Positions 1-8,180 of a DNA stretch of 32,610 nt are shown one piece after another. The stretch is from positions 1-32,610 of the forward strand of contig PAPH01000076.1 in the NCBI GenBank assembly GCA_002709005.1, read 5' to 3'. The number at the start of each line of letters is the position of its first letter. Position 1 is the stretch's first letter. The position numbers and the translations under genes were made by a program. This DNA comes from Hyphomicrobiales bacterium (GTDB lineage: Bacteria > Pseudomonadota > Alphaproteobacteria > Rhizobiales > Rhizobiaceae). The notes beneath the pieces were generated by a model. The model did no database searches, was not told the origin of the DNA, and saw nothing but the letters and a program-made list of their open reading frames with translations.

Positions 1-674
1 AATGGACCACAACGTGAACAGGGCTAACTTATAGACGCGGACAAAACGGGGAGCAGGTCAATCGCCGATAAGATAAACTTGACGCTAAGTTTACACTAAG
101 TTGACAGGAATCGCCGGATTTCGTGTTTTTGGCGCGACGTAAAGGTTCGGGGTTTTCACATCATCACGGATCCATGCACAGCGCCGTGACGCTCGATCAA
201 TTCCCCTCTCCCCGACGAAAACGAGTAGACACCTATCCGGCAGCCCGTTGGTCAACTCGGTCCTCTTTAGTCGGAAGGGAAGATAAAGCCTTTCCGGCAA
301 TGGCTGGGATACCTATCCCGACAGAGACGGAACTGTCGCTGACAGCATCTTCGGCGACTCCAGAAACCTCAGACTCACCGCTGAGACCAGGGCAGTAAAC
401 TCGTGGTAACCGTCCGCAGCTGGCGCACGAGCGGCCCCGGACCTCATACAGCTGGCCAAGTGCATATCTTGCTGCTGAGCGAGCCTTCATCGACCACGCT
501 CTAACCGGTGAGGAAAACAGCTACCGCTCCCCGACGGGCAAGCTCCGTTAAAAAAAATCTTGGGAATTTCTGCTTCCCCTCTGCGCGCTTGCTATATTCA
601 ACACATCGACGAATTCAGTCGCAATCCAACAGCTTAGCCCGCCCGAGATCTCTTCGGCGGCAGAGGAGGCTTTT
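1..674. other. Left flank with no supported gene
   Basis: I see no convincing protein here; the open frames are short and lack family-like composition. The stretch holds a small repeat cluster: an inverted repeat TAAACTT (74-80) / AAGTTTA (87-93), and a tandem direct repeat CTAAGTT(T/G)ACA beginning at 85 and 96. Such short repeats near a recombinase gene could be arm-type recombinase or excisionase sites, but this is only a guess. A good ribosome binding site (GAGG, 664-667) at the right end belongs to the next gene. Confidence 0.4.
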
Positions 675-1055
675 GTGCAAGACCCAGGCAAATCTCAGGT
701 TTCAAGCGGGCCTGAAATCTACACACCCGCATCGCTGGCCAAGCGCTGGCAGTGCTCCGAACGCCATGTCCGAAACCTGCTCACGAGCGGCCAGCTGGAA
801 GGTTTCCGCTTGGGCAATCTATGGCGAATCCACCGAAACATTGTCGAGGAATTTGAATGTCGGGATGGAAATTGCAGCAGTGTCGAGGCAGCTACTGCAT
901 CGTCTGGTATGACAAGGGTGGACGGCGACGCTACACCCTCGGAACCGCCGATCGTCGTGAAGCCGAGGCCCGCGCTCCGGCGGTCTTCGCAGAGCTTACA
1001 CGCCCGCGCGGTGAAACCGTCAGAGAACTGTGGCAAGGCTATCTCTCTGACATGA
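675..1055 (+). CDS. Excisionase-like helix-turn-helix protein
   Basis: Small DNA-binding protein of the excisionase/HTH_17 type. Residues about 14-60 carry the typical pattern YTPASLAKRWQCSERHVRNL followed by a wing-like GFRLGNLWRI and an acidic EEFE end. The start is GTG at 675, with AGAGGAGG about 5 bases upstream. The recognisable domain ends near residue 61, and the integrase ATG (857) falls at that point; the remaining ~65 residues overlap the integrase in another frame. In related mobile elements such proteins direct excision or control integrase expression, and here the overlap suggests translational coupling. I am sure of the HTH domain, less sure that the whole overlapping tail is meaningful. 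Confidence 0.75.
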   Translation: MQDPGKSQVSSGPEIYTPASLAKRWQCSERHVRNLLTSGQLEGFRLGNLWRIHRNIVEEFECRDGNCSSVEAATASSGMTRVDGDATPSEPPIVVKPRPALRRSSQSLHARAVKPSENCGKAISLT

Positions 1056-1837
1056 GTGGACGCGCAGTTACAGAGACGATGAAATTTACTTGGCGTGCGC
1101 TGGAACCTGTATTCGGTGCCCTTGAGGCCACCGACGTTACGGTCGCTCACTGTCGCGCACATACTGAAGCACGGCGAGCTGCGGGCATCGGTGACGGGAC
1201 CATTCACACAGAACTCGGACATCTGCGGATGGTGCTTCTATGGGCGGAGAAGCGAGGTCTCGTCTCCAAGGCACCGCACATCGAACGTCCAGCAAAGCCG
1301 GCCCCTAAAGATGCCTGGCTCACTCGCGAGGAGGCGAACAGCCTGATCAGCGCCGCCAAGGCGCCGCACATCAAGCTTGCGATCCGGTTGATGCTCGGAA
1401 CCGCAGCTCGAAACGCCGCTGCTCTCGAGCTGACCTGGGACAGGGTTGATTTCGACCGGAGCACCTTGTCCCTGCGCGATCCCAAGGATCTCACACGGCG
1501 CAAGGGTCGGGCAACTGTCCCCCTTTCTGACGGCTTGAAGGCAGCGCTGGTTGAAGCAAAGGCCGGCGCACTCACGAACCATGTTATCGAATGGGCAGGC
1601 GCACCGGTCAAGTCGATCAAGCGCGGTCTCAAGGCCGCAGGAATCGCGATTGGCAGGCCTGACGTGTCACCTCACATGCTGCGACATTCGGCGGCCGTCT
1701 GGCTGGCCGAGGACGGACATTCAATGGAAGAGATCGCTCAGTTTCTGGGACACAAGAGTTCGCGTATGACCGCCAGCGTCTACGCACGGTTCTCGCCCAC
1801 GCACCTGCGAAAGCTGGCCATCTCGCTCGAGATCTAG
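857..1837 (+). CDS. Tyrosine recombinase / phage-type integrase
   Basis: Site-specific recombinase of 326 residues. An N-terminal arm/core-binding region (about 1-145) is followed by the catalytic domain. The catalytic residues can be read: R185 in GTAARNAAAL, a lysine near 216 in the RRKGRATVPL beta-turn, H273-x-x-R276 in SPHMLRHSAA, H299 in FLGHKSS and the nucleophile Y309 in ASVYARFSP. The set is complete, so the enzyme looks active. It lies 1.3 kb from a tRNA-Val 3'-end sequence (3171-3217), the kind of target such integrases use, and is partly overlapped by the upstream HTH gene. I infer that it mobilises the element whose right end is near 3.2 kb. Confidence 0.93.
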   Translation: MSGWKLQQCRGSYCIVWYDKGGRRRYTLGTADRREAEARAPAVFAELTRPRGETVRELWQGYLSDMSGRAVTETMKFTWRALEPVFGALEATDVTVAHCRAHTEARRAAGIGDGTIHTELGHLRMVLLWAEKRGLVSKAPHIERPAKPAPKDAWLTREEANSLISAAKAPHIKLAIRLMLGTAARNAAALELTWDRVDFDRSTLSLRDPKDLTRRKGRATVPLSDGLKAALVEAKAGALTNHVIEWAGAPVKSIKRGLKAAGIAIGRPDVSPHMLRHSAAVWLAEDGHSMEEIAQFLGHKSSRMTASVYARFSPTHLRKLAISLEI

Positions 1838-1851
1838 ACGCCAGCCGACCT

Positions 1852-1881
1852 GTGTGCAGCAAATAATATTTTGCTGCACAC
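1852..1881. repeat. Perfect 12-bp inverted repeat (candidate operator)
   Basis: GTGTGCAGCAAA (1852-1863) is exactly mirrored by TTTGCTGCACAC (1870-1881) around the 6-base spacer TAATAT. It sits between the integrase stop and the nucleotidyltransferase start and shares its core TGTGCAGC with the next inverted repeat. No T-run follows, so a protein-binding site is more likely than a terminator. Confidence 0.65.
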
Positions 1882-1890
1882 TTGTCACTA

Positions 1891-1918
1891 TGTGCAGCAA
1901 AAGATAAAACGCTGCACA
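1891..1918. repeat. Second TGTGCAGC inverted repeat
   Basis: TGTGCAGC (1891-1898) is mirrored by GCTGCACA (1911-1918) with a 12-base A-rich spacer. The half-sites equal those of the first repeat, with centres about 38 bp apart. It ends 21 bases before the nucleotidyltransferase ATG, a position suited to autorepression. Confidence 0.6.
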
Positions 1919-1939
1919 CACTGACAGGATTACAGCGAT

Positions 1940-2962
1940 ATGAATATCGTTTCTCACAGCCGTCCGGCCATCGTCGCATACCAGGACCTGCTGCGATTGC
2001 ACCTTGATGAGAGTGCTGCCCGCCTGATGGGGGCGATAGAGGAGCGGAAGCGCAATGGGCGGGTCTATCTCTACGAGAAGTTTCGCATCGGCACCGAAAT
2101 GGTCAGCCGCTATCTCGGCGAGGACAAGCCGGACCTGCGCGCCCGCCTCGAGCGTGCAGAAGAGTTGAAGGCCCAAGCCGAGGGCCGCCGAAAGCGGATG
2201 ACCCGGCTAACACGAACGCTCCGAGCGGAAGGCTTCATCGCCGCCGACCGAGATACGGGCTCCTTGCTTCTCGCTTTCGCGAGGGCCGGCGTGTTCAGGC
2301 TCGGCGGCACCTTGGTCGGCACGAGCGCCTACAGCCTGTATCAAGGGGAACTCGGCGTGCGCATGGACTATGAGGAACTCGCTCAGACGGGAGACGTTGA
2401 TTTCGCGAGCTTCGAAAGGCTGTCGGTCGCTCTTGAGGACAAGGTGAACGAAAGCCCCCACGATATCCTCACCTCTCTCAAATTCGATCCCGTTCCCGGC
2501 GTCAACGACCGCCAGGTGTGGAAATGGCGCCAGAGCCGGTCCGAAGCCATGGTCGAGTTCTTGACGCCAGCCTTCGGCGACGAGAGCGTCAAGCCGCTGC
2601 CGGCCTTGGGGGTAAGCGCCCAGGCGCTGAACTGTCTGAATTTTCTGATCGCCGAACCCATTCCCGCTATCGCGCTCTATCGTTCCGGCGTTCTCGTTCA
2701 GATCCCACGTCCTGAACGCTTCGCGATCCACAAGCTGATTGGCGCCGACCGACGAAAGGGCGGACCGGATCAGTTCAAAGCGAGCAAGGACCGTGCCCAG
2801 GCCAAACTGCTCATCGCCATCTTGGCAGAAGACCGTCCTGACGAACTGGTCGACGCATATGAGGACGCTATGTCACGTGGCCCTCGCTGGCGTGAGCGGA
2901 TCGAGGCAAGCCTCAAGCGCATGCCGGAGACGGCAGAGCAAATTTCGGGTTTGACAGGATGA
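1940..2962 (+). CDS. GSU2403-type nucleotidyltransferase-fold protein
   Basis: 340-residue protein resembling the GSU2403/NTP_transf_8 group of nucleotidyltransferase-fold proteins. A basic helical segment (about 60-100) precedes the nucleotidyltransferase core: FRLGGTLVGTSAY (119-131) supplies the Gly-rich helix-turn, and GDVDFASF (151-158) the metal-binding Asp-x-Asp pair D152/D154. The C-terminal part (about 200-330) is predicted mixed alpha/beta. Substrate and role are not known to me. Other nucleotidyltransferase-fold families on mobile elements act as toxins or defence proteins, so a cargo defence role is possible, but no antitoxin gene is visible. The ribosome binding site is weak. Two TGTGCAGC inverted repeats lie just upstream. 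Confidence 0.75.
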   Translation: MNIVSHSRPAIVAYQDLLRLHLDESAARLMGAIEERKRNGRVYLYEKFRIGTEMVSRYLGEDKPDLRARLERAEELKAQAEGRRKRMTRLTRTLRAEGFIAADRDTGSLLLAFARAGVFRLGGTLVGTSAYSLYQGELGVRMDYEELAQTGDVDFASFERLSVALEDKVNESPHDILTSLKFDPVPGVNDRQVWKWRQSRSEAMVEFLTPAFGDESVKPLPALGVSAQALNCLNFLIAEPIPAIALYRSGVLVQIPRPERFAIHKLIGADRRKGGPDQFKASKDRAQAKLLIAILAEDRPDELVDAYEDAMSRGPRWRERIEASLKRMPETAEQISGLTG

Positions 2963-3052
2963 TCCCTGCTCGGGTTAGGTCGTTGACGACCCAGGCTTCG
3001 GCCCGCGCGACCGACAACTCCACAGGAGCCGTCTGCATACGTAGTGCCCCTA

Positions 3053-3067
3053 AGGTTCACTGAACCT
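3053..3067. repeat. Palindrome AGGTTCA-C-TGAACCT
   Basis: Perfect 7-bp arms around one base. A second copy with 9-bp arms is at 3255-3273; the two flank the tRNA-Val-like attachment sequence, centres 204 bp apart. It could be a recombinase/excisionase accessory site or an operator. Confidence 0.5.
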
Positions 3068-3099
3068 CATTCTGCGAACGAATGCGCAACATCGTGCCG

Positions 3100-3122
3100 A
3101 AAACGGTGAAAAGCGCCGTTTT
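3100..3122. terminator. Possible bidirectional terminator hairpin
   Basis: AAAACGG (3100-3106) pairs with CCGTTTT (3116-3122) over a 9-base loop, giving an A-tract before and a T-tract after the G/C core. It lies 138 bases after the nucleotidyltransferase stop and at the edge of the attachment repeat. The stem is short, so this is tentative. Confidence 0.4.
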
Positions 3123-3217
3123 ATGTAGTTCCCCTTTCCCGGTTTTCCGGGGTTTCCGGCACAGGAGCGATGTTGACATCGTAGGGGTCACAGGTTCAAT
3201 CCCTGTCACGCCCACCA
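3115..3217 (+). repeat. Attachment-site-like repeat ending in tRNA-Val(GAC) 3' part
   Basis: The last 47 bases (3171-3217) read as the 3' part of tRNA-Val: anticodon loop TTGACAT, a T-arm ACAGG-TTCAATC-CCTGT, acceptor strand CACGCCC, discriminator A and encoded CCA. The 5' half of the tRNA is missing: no GGGCGTG acceptor strand or D-arm precedes it, and the 5' anticodon strand is imperfect. This is the usual structure of an attR left by an integrase that targets a tRNA 3' end. A diverged copy (about 88 of 103 positions identical by hand, no gaps) is at 25534-25636, and it shares the non-tRNA left portion too. Confidence 0.75.
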
Positions 3218-3254
3218 TCCTTTCAAAGACTTAGACCGTGTCGGCCTGGGCCCT

Positions 3255-3273
3255 GAAGGTTCAATGAACCTTC
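3255..3273. repeat. Palindrome GAAGGTTCA-A-TGAACCTTC
   Basis: Perfect 9-bp arms around one base, second copy of the motif at 3053-3067. It lies 38 bases after the tRNA-Val-like CCA end. Confidence 0.5.
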
Positions 3274-3472
3274 TCCATGCCCATCTGCCGCTCTTGCCTG
3301 GCCGGAAGCGGATCCCTCCCCTGGGCCGCTGCGGAACACAGCCGTGCTCGAAGCACATTTCACGCATCCGCCGTCATGTTTGGCTCGAGAGAACTTTGTG
3401 CGAAGTCACCCGCGTCGGCTGCAAGTCGCTCGAGCCGTGAAAACCATGGATACGAACGCGGCCTCCTGTCAC

Positions 3473-3500
3473 AAAAAAGACGCCCGCCGAAGCGAGCGCC
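3473..3500 (-). terminator. Rho-independent terminator after autotransporter gene
   Basis: Read on the minus strand, GGCGCTCGC pairs with GCGGGCGTC (9 pairs, two of them G-U) around a TTCG tetraloop and is followed at once by six Ts (3478-3473). It lies 47 bases past the autotransporter stop. Stem, stable loop and T-run make this a strong intrinsic terminator. Confidence 0.85.
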
Positions 3501-3546
3501 AAAATCGCCATACAGGCGAGGACCTGGATAAGATCAATTCGGGAAA

Positions 3547-5469
3547 TCAGAAGGCCACCTTCACACCGCCATTGGCGGACCACGCCCAGCTGTCGTCGCT
3601 GTAGACGCCGAGATTGCCGCCGCCATAAAGGCTGATGTTGTCGTCCACCTTCAGCCCGGCCGACACGCCGAAGCGACCGCCGGTCACCGAACGGTCGGAG
3701 AAGGCGGAGGGAGTGAAGGTGGTGTTGACCAGCGTGGCGTCGAAGCGACGATCGCCGAGATTGAGGCTTTCGACCAGTGCGGCGGTAAGATCGACGCGTA
3801 GCGCCATCCCGTTGGAAAAGTCCTGCGACTTGCCAAGCTTGACCTCGAGACTTCCCTCGACGACATGCGACGCGCGGTCGTCATAGCTCACGTTCTGCAC
3901 CGAGCCGGTCTCGGCATAGCCCTCGAGCCAGGTGCCGACATAGCGCAAGCGGGCGCCCGGCGTCACCGACCAGCCGTCGGCGAGCGCAAGCGTGCGGCTG
4001 ACGGCGAGTTCGGGGGCGACATACCAGCCATCATAGGAACCTGTCGCGGAATCGCCTGCATTGACGCCGCGGATGGTCTCCGCCCGCAGCCCGCCGGCGA
4101 TAATGAGCGCATCGACGTTGTAGGCGCCATGCTGCCCACCGTAATAGGCGCCGGCGAAGGCGGTGTCGGCGTCCACCGATCCCGTCCGCGAAGGCGCGTC
4201 ATTGGACAACTGTCCGATGCCGCCGAGGAAGCCAGCTCGCATTGCCCCGTCGCGGATCTCGTAGCCCGTCACCAGACCGGCATGGGTGGTGTCCATGAGG
4301 TTTGCGCGGTCACGGCCGCCGCCGCCAAAGCCGTGGAGCCAGAAGAACCGGGTTGCGTCGCCTTGACCCGCACCCGCAAGATCCGTGACCGCAGCCGCCG
4401 CGCCTGTCAGTGCCGGCGCCGAGGCATAGGCGAGCGTGCCCTCGGATCCGCCAGACTGGCCGCCTTGCGGAGCGATGCCGCCTATGATGTCGCTGATCGC
4501 GCCGATCTGCAGGCCGATGGCGCCGGGCAGCGCGGAGGCTCCGTTGGTCTGCACCACATCAAGCACAGCCTCGTCTGCGGGATCGCCGGTGACGACGAGG
4601 CTCTGGTAGCGATTGTAGAGCGTGACGTCGTTGGCCTCTTCGGCAAACCCCTTCACCGCCATCGTATAGCTGCCGGGCGCGAAATAGATGGTGTTGTCCG
4701 ACGTGTTGTTGAACTCGACCGAGGAACCGAAGCTCGCGCCCGGCTCGATATAGAGGTTGTTGCCGCCCACGGTGAGAAAGGTGTTTTCGATATAGCCGCG
4801 CTGGTAGAGGTCGAGCGCCCCTCCCGAGGTGCCGAGCGTGTAGACATAGCCGGCATTCAGCATCCGCGCGGCGGACTGGAAGCTGACGAAACTTTCCATC
4901 CGACCATAATTCTCGACAATGACATCGCCTGTCGCGATCACGTCGAGGGAGGAACCGAACCGCCCCTTGATCACACCCGTAGCAGCGTTGAGGAGATAGA
5001 AGCGCTCGACGCCGGTGGCTCGAATTGCGTCACTTCCCCCATCAATCGTGCCGAAGTTTATCAGATCGAATTCGCTGGAATCCCTGATCGAGACGCCACC
5101 ATAAACGCCATAGATGGATCCTTCGTTGGCCAGGCCAAAATAGCTGGAAGTCCTGACAGAGAGACCGATATAGTCGGCATCGATCCTTCCCTCGTTGACG
5201 AATGAGAAGTCGCTGCTGCCTATGATATCCACCGGTCCGTCCGCGCCAGGGGCGTCATAGTTGAGCGTGTTGCGATTGATCACATCGAACATCGTTTTGC
5301 CGCGTGCCCAAACGGCGATCTCGTTACCCGGCACGACCTCGTAGGAGCAGTTGTTGTCGATGATGAGTTTTCGAAGATCCGTCCTCTCGCACGCGGCATT
5401 TGCGGCCTGCGGCAGGACAAGAACGGCCGCCATGGTCGCGGCTGAGGTCGAAGTTTTCAGGATATTCAC
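3547..5469 (-). CDS. Autotransporter (type V secretion) outer-membrane protein
   Basis: 640-residue autotransporter. The N-terminus is a Sec signal peptide (MNILKTSTSAATMAAVLVLPQ, cleavage near AANA-A). It is followed by a passenger of repeated short beta segments (patterns such as FVNEGRID, FGLANEGSIYG, FDLINFGTIDG, about 95-190) that suggests a beta-helix. A linker comes next, then a C-terminal beta-barrel from roughly residue 370 (TRFFWLHGFGG) to the terminal KVAF, with the aromatic last residue needed for outer-membrane insertion. The start is GTG at 5469, with GGGG about 7 bases upstream. No protease or lipase triad is evident in the passenger, so adhesion or aggregation is the likelier role. 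The AraC-type gene upstream on the same strand may control it. Confidence 0.88.
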   Translation of the reverse strand: MNILKTSTSAATMAAVLVLPQAANAACERTDLRKLIIDNNCSYEVVPGNEIAVWARGKTMFDVINRNTLNYDAPGADGPVDIIGSSDFSFVNEGRIDADYIGLSVRTSSYFGLANEGSIYGVYGGVSIRDSSEFDLINFGTIDGGSDAIRATGVERFYLLNAATGVIKGRFGSSLDVIATGDVIVENYGRMESFVSFQSAARMLNAGYVYTLGTSGGALDLYQRGYIENTFLTVGGNNLYIEPGASFGSSVEFNNTSDNTIYFAPGSYTMAVKGFAEEANDVTLYNRYQSLVVTGDPADEAVLDVVQTNGASALPGAIGLQIGAISDIIGGIAPQGGQSGGSEGTLAYASAPALTGAAAAVTDLAGAGQGDATRFFWLHGFGGGGRDRANLMDTTHAGLVTGYEIRDGAMRAGFLGGIGQLSNDAPSRTGSVDADTAFAGAYYGGQHGAYNVDALIIAGGLRAETIRGVNAGDSATGSYDGWYVAPELAVSRTLALADGWSVTPGARLRYVGTWLEGYAETGSVQNVSYDDRASHVVEGSLEVKLGKSQDFSNGMALRVDLTAALVESLNLGDRRFDATLVNTTFTPSAFSDRSVTGGRFGVSAGLKVDDNISLYGGGNLGVYSDDSWAWSANGGVKVAF

Positions 5470-5480
5470 GGTGACGCCCC

Positions 5481-5510
5481 GGATACGGATGTTGTTCCGG
5501 TTACGTATCC
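5481..5510. promoter_or_regulatory. Inverted repeat upstream of autotransporter gene
   Basis: GGATACG (5481-5487) is mirrored by CGTATCC (5504-5510) with a 16-base spacer, centred about 26 bases before the GTG start. Its position fits an operator or mRNA leader hairpin; the neighbouring AraC-type protein is a possible ligand. Confidence 0.4.
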
Positions 5511-5612
5511 TCGTGCCGCTTTTGGCTGTTATCGAATCCGTCTCAATGAAGCGGCAGTGTCTTGCGCTTCCGTCTCATTCGCGGCGAGTGGGCGCTTTTC
5601 GAAGAGAATGGC

Positions 5613-6623
5613 TCAGAGGTTCGCAAGCCACCCAGGGAACAGGCGTCCGTCGACAGTCGGCTTCACCGTGCCGGACCAACTCCGCTCCGCGAGAACCGCA
5701 GCGCGGTATTCGCTTGGCGTATAGCCGTGATGCGCCTTGAAGCTGCGGGTGAACTGGGCATCGCTCGAGAAGCAGAACTCGTGGGCAATGTCACCGATGC
5801 GAACGCCGCTGTCGAGATCGGCGATGGCGCGGGCAGCGGCCTTCATGCGAGCTTCCCGGATCACCTTGGCGACCCCGCCGGCGGGTCCGAAAATCCGGTA
5901 GAGCGTCGAACGCGACACGCCCAGTTCGCGGGCCAGCGTATCGGGCGTCAGGCGGGGTGAAGCCAGCCGGTCGTCGATGATCTGACGCGCCCTGGAGAGA
6001 AGCGCCAGCTCGACATCGCCGCGCGCTTCAGCCGCCAGGTTTCCGTCCAGAGGGACCAGGCAGGTGGCGATCAGTGTGGGCGTCAGCGCCGCGATCCCCT
6101 CAGGCATCATGCCATGCAGATGGCGACCATGGCGCATGACCGAGACCAGATGATCGCCGAGAAACAAGGCACCCCCGTGAAACTGTGGGGTCTGGTGAAG
6201 ACGTGCCAGAGCATCGGCATGAGGACCGAAAATGCGCCGCGGCAGCACCACCGACACATTGTGCTCCGGAGTGAGATTGCGTTCGGACACCTGGCCGAGA
6301 TCGATGATGACGACGCTGTGGGCCCGCCCGCCTCGCGCCGGTGAGCCGTCGAGATCGACGCGGATCATCAGATGATCAATGAAGTCACGGATGATGCGCC
6401 GACGGCTGCGTTCGTAGACGAATTCCTGCGTCTCCATGGCGCTGACGAGCATCGTGCCCATGTTGAGACTCTCGATACTCGCCGAGAATCGAGCGGCCTC
6501 CTCACGGTCGGGCGCGGCCATGTCGAACATCGATCCAATACGGAGGCTGAACGCTTCGAAGCCATCGGCAGGGGGAAGCATGTCTGTCGAGAAAGTCTGA
6601 ACCACCGCAGGTCGTTGCGTCAT
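5613..6623 (-). CDS. AraC-family transcriptional regulator
   Basis: About 336-residue regulator. The N-terminal two thirds resemble the AraC-binding-2 type effector/dimerisation domain. The C-terminal ~100 residues carry the AraC double helix-turn-helix: LTPDTLARELGVSRSTLYRIF for the first helix pair, and IGDIAHEFCFSSDAQFTRSFKAHHGYTPSEYR for the second, with the family signature. I prefer ATG 6623 (protein begins MTQRPAVV) because AAGG lies just upstream; an in-frame ATG at 6635 lacks such a site. The gene ends 143 bases before the autotransporter on the same strand and is divergent from the Sel1-repeat gene, so either may be its target. Confidence 0.87.
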   Translation of the reverse strand: MTQRPAVVQTFSTDMLPPADGFEAFSLRIGSMFDMAAPDREEAARFSASIESLNMGTMLVSAMETQEFVYERSRRRIIRDFIDHLMIRVDLDGSPARGGRAHSVVIIDLGQVSERNLTPEHNVSVVLPRRIFGPHADALARLHQTPQFHGGALFLGDHLVSVMRHGRHLHGMMPEGIAALTPTLIATCLVPLDGNLAAEARGDVELALLSRARQIIDDRLASPRLTPDTLARELGVSRSTLYRIFGPAGGVAKVIREARMKAAARAIADLDSGVRIGDIAHEFCFSSDAQFTRSFKAHHGYTPSEYRAAVLAERSWSGTVKPTVDGRLFPGWLANL

Positions 6624-6774
6624 CGGCCTTAGCATTCGCTCATAAAGACAGTGATCTTTTTCGCAGATTGGGATGAAAGCGCAAGAGGACCACCTGACTG
6701 TGGCACGGAAGGAATAACGGAGGTGTGCCGGGTGCCGATATTTTCTCCCCCAGCCATCTCACCCGGAGCCCGTC

Positions 6775-7984
6775 ATGCCTCGCTTCTCTCTTTCGTTGCG
6801 CCCGATAATCCTTGCCGCGACCGGCACGGCGCTGCTCGCTCTCGCCGGGTTGACCGCAGCCCAAGGGGGTCCGGGTGCGGAATGCGACCTCCTCGCAGCA
6901 AGCCCGAACGACCCCGACTTCGCCGAGGCGGGCGTCAACCAGACGGATATAGATGGCCCTGCCGCACGGGATGCCTGCCGTGCAGCACATGAGGCAATTC
7001 CCGGAGAACCGCGTTACACCTTTCAATTGGCGCGGGCAGAACAGAAACTGGAGAATTACGGGGAGGCACGGAAGCTGTTCGCGGCCGCTGCCGAACAGGG
7101 CTATCCGCTGGCCGAAGTCGGCCTCGGCATTCTCTTCGACTACGGATTGGGCGTGGAACAGGACTATCCGAAAGCGATCGCCCACTACAAGGCAGCGGCA
7201 GACGCGGGCATCGGTGTCGGCCTCTACAATCTGGCCGGCTTCCATCTGGATGGTTACGGCACCCGGAAGGATCCCACCCGAGCGGCCGAGCTCTACCGGA
7301 AAGCGATGCAAGCTGGATATGCGGATGCAGCCGGCGGGCTGGCAAACGCACTCCATGACGCCTGGAAGGATGGCGATGACCCGAAGCCGGTGGTGGATGC
7401 CTACATCGCGGCCGCGGACCGGAGCATCGCATTCGCCCATACTGTTCTGGGGCATTTTTACCGGGACGGATCGTTCGGCCTGCCGGTCGATCCGCTTGCC
7501 GCCATGTCCCACTATCATGAAGCGATGCAACTCGGCGACGATTGGGCGACCCTTTATCTCAGCCGGATGCTCGCCTTCTCGGGCTCCTGGCGCCCCGAAA
7601 ACCTCCAAGGAAGCCGAAAGCATGCTGAGAACACTCACCGTCAGCGAGAACGGACCTCTCAAGGCTCAAGCCATGGCGGAACTCTCTGACATTCTTGCTG
7701 CGCGCGGCGAGATGAAGGAGGCCGCATCCCTCGTGGACGCGGCGCTGAACCTCGCGCCAGACAATAGCGTCGTGTTGTCGGCCCATGCACGGCTTCTGGC
7801 GCAATCGCTGGAGTTTGAAGCCGCCGACAAGGTTCTCTTGCAAGCCATTGAAGCCGATCCGGATTGGGCGCCGCTCTATCGGCAGCGCGCACAAGTTCAG
7901 GAGAAGCTTGGTGATGAGGCCGAGGCCATGTCGCTGCGCACCAAAGCCGGCGGGGCCGCTATGGGACGAATATTCCTGAGGTGA
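6775..7984 (+). pseudogene. Periplasmic Sel1/TPR-repeat protein, split by a frameshift
   Basis: A secreted helical-repeat protein. The first frame (6775 to about 7595) gives a signal peptide (MPRFSLSLRPIILAATGTALL, Ala-rich end) and several Sel1-like repeats such as YPLAEVGLGILFDYGLGVEQDYPKAIAHYKAAADAG. From about 7595 that frame turns into low-quality sequence and stops at 7689, while the next frame continues with good TPR-like sequence (SKEAESMLRTL, AELSDILAARGEMKEAASLV, PDWAPLYRQRAQVQEKLG) to the stop at 7984. A one-base shift near 7583-7600, in the CCCC or AAAA runs, joins the two into a protein of about 400 residues. It may be a sequencing error, a real inactivating mutation or, least likely, programmed frameshifting. 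The start has GGAG upstream. Confidence 0.8.
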
Positions 7985-8180
7985 GCATCATTCCGGACCA
8001 GCGCACCCAATTTCCGCGACAGGAAGCGGCAAGAAACAGGACGCTGAAACAAGTCAGTCCGCTCAGCACCGTTGGGAACAATACGTCACAACGCCCCAAC
8101 GTCCCTCCCGTCATTCCCCTCGTCGCGTCGCCATAGATCACTCGGCAGCACGTTCGCTGCTTGATGCTACGGAGACGACT

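Larger units (their letters stand above)
3218..3546. other. Island boundary region, no supported gene
   Basis: I see no convincing coding sequence. The stretch holds the second AGGTTCA palindrome (3255-3273) and the minus-strand terminator of the autotransporter gene (3473-3500). Short open frames on both strands lack family-like composition. Confidence 0.5.

Noticed and set aside
123..398. Small protein gene near the left edge
   Set aside because: No ribosome binding site or domain pattern; overlapping frames on the other strand are equally open.
3171..3217. A complete functional tRNA-Val gene
   Set aside because: Only the 3' part is present: the 5' acceptor strand and D-arm are absent and the 5' anticodon strand is mispaired. 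An attachment remnant explains it better.
3865..5205. Long plus-strand open frame opposite the autotransporter gene
   Set aside because: It is antisense to a gene with signal peptide, barrel and terminator, and its protein has no domain pattern; a GC-rich shadow frame.
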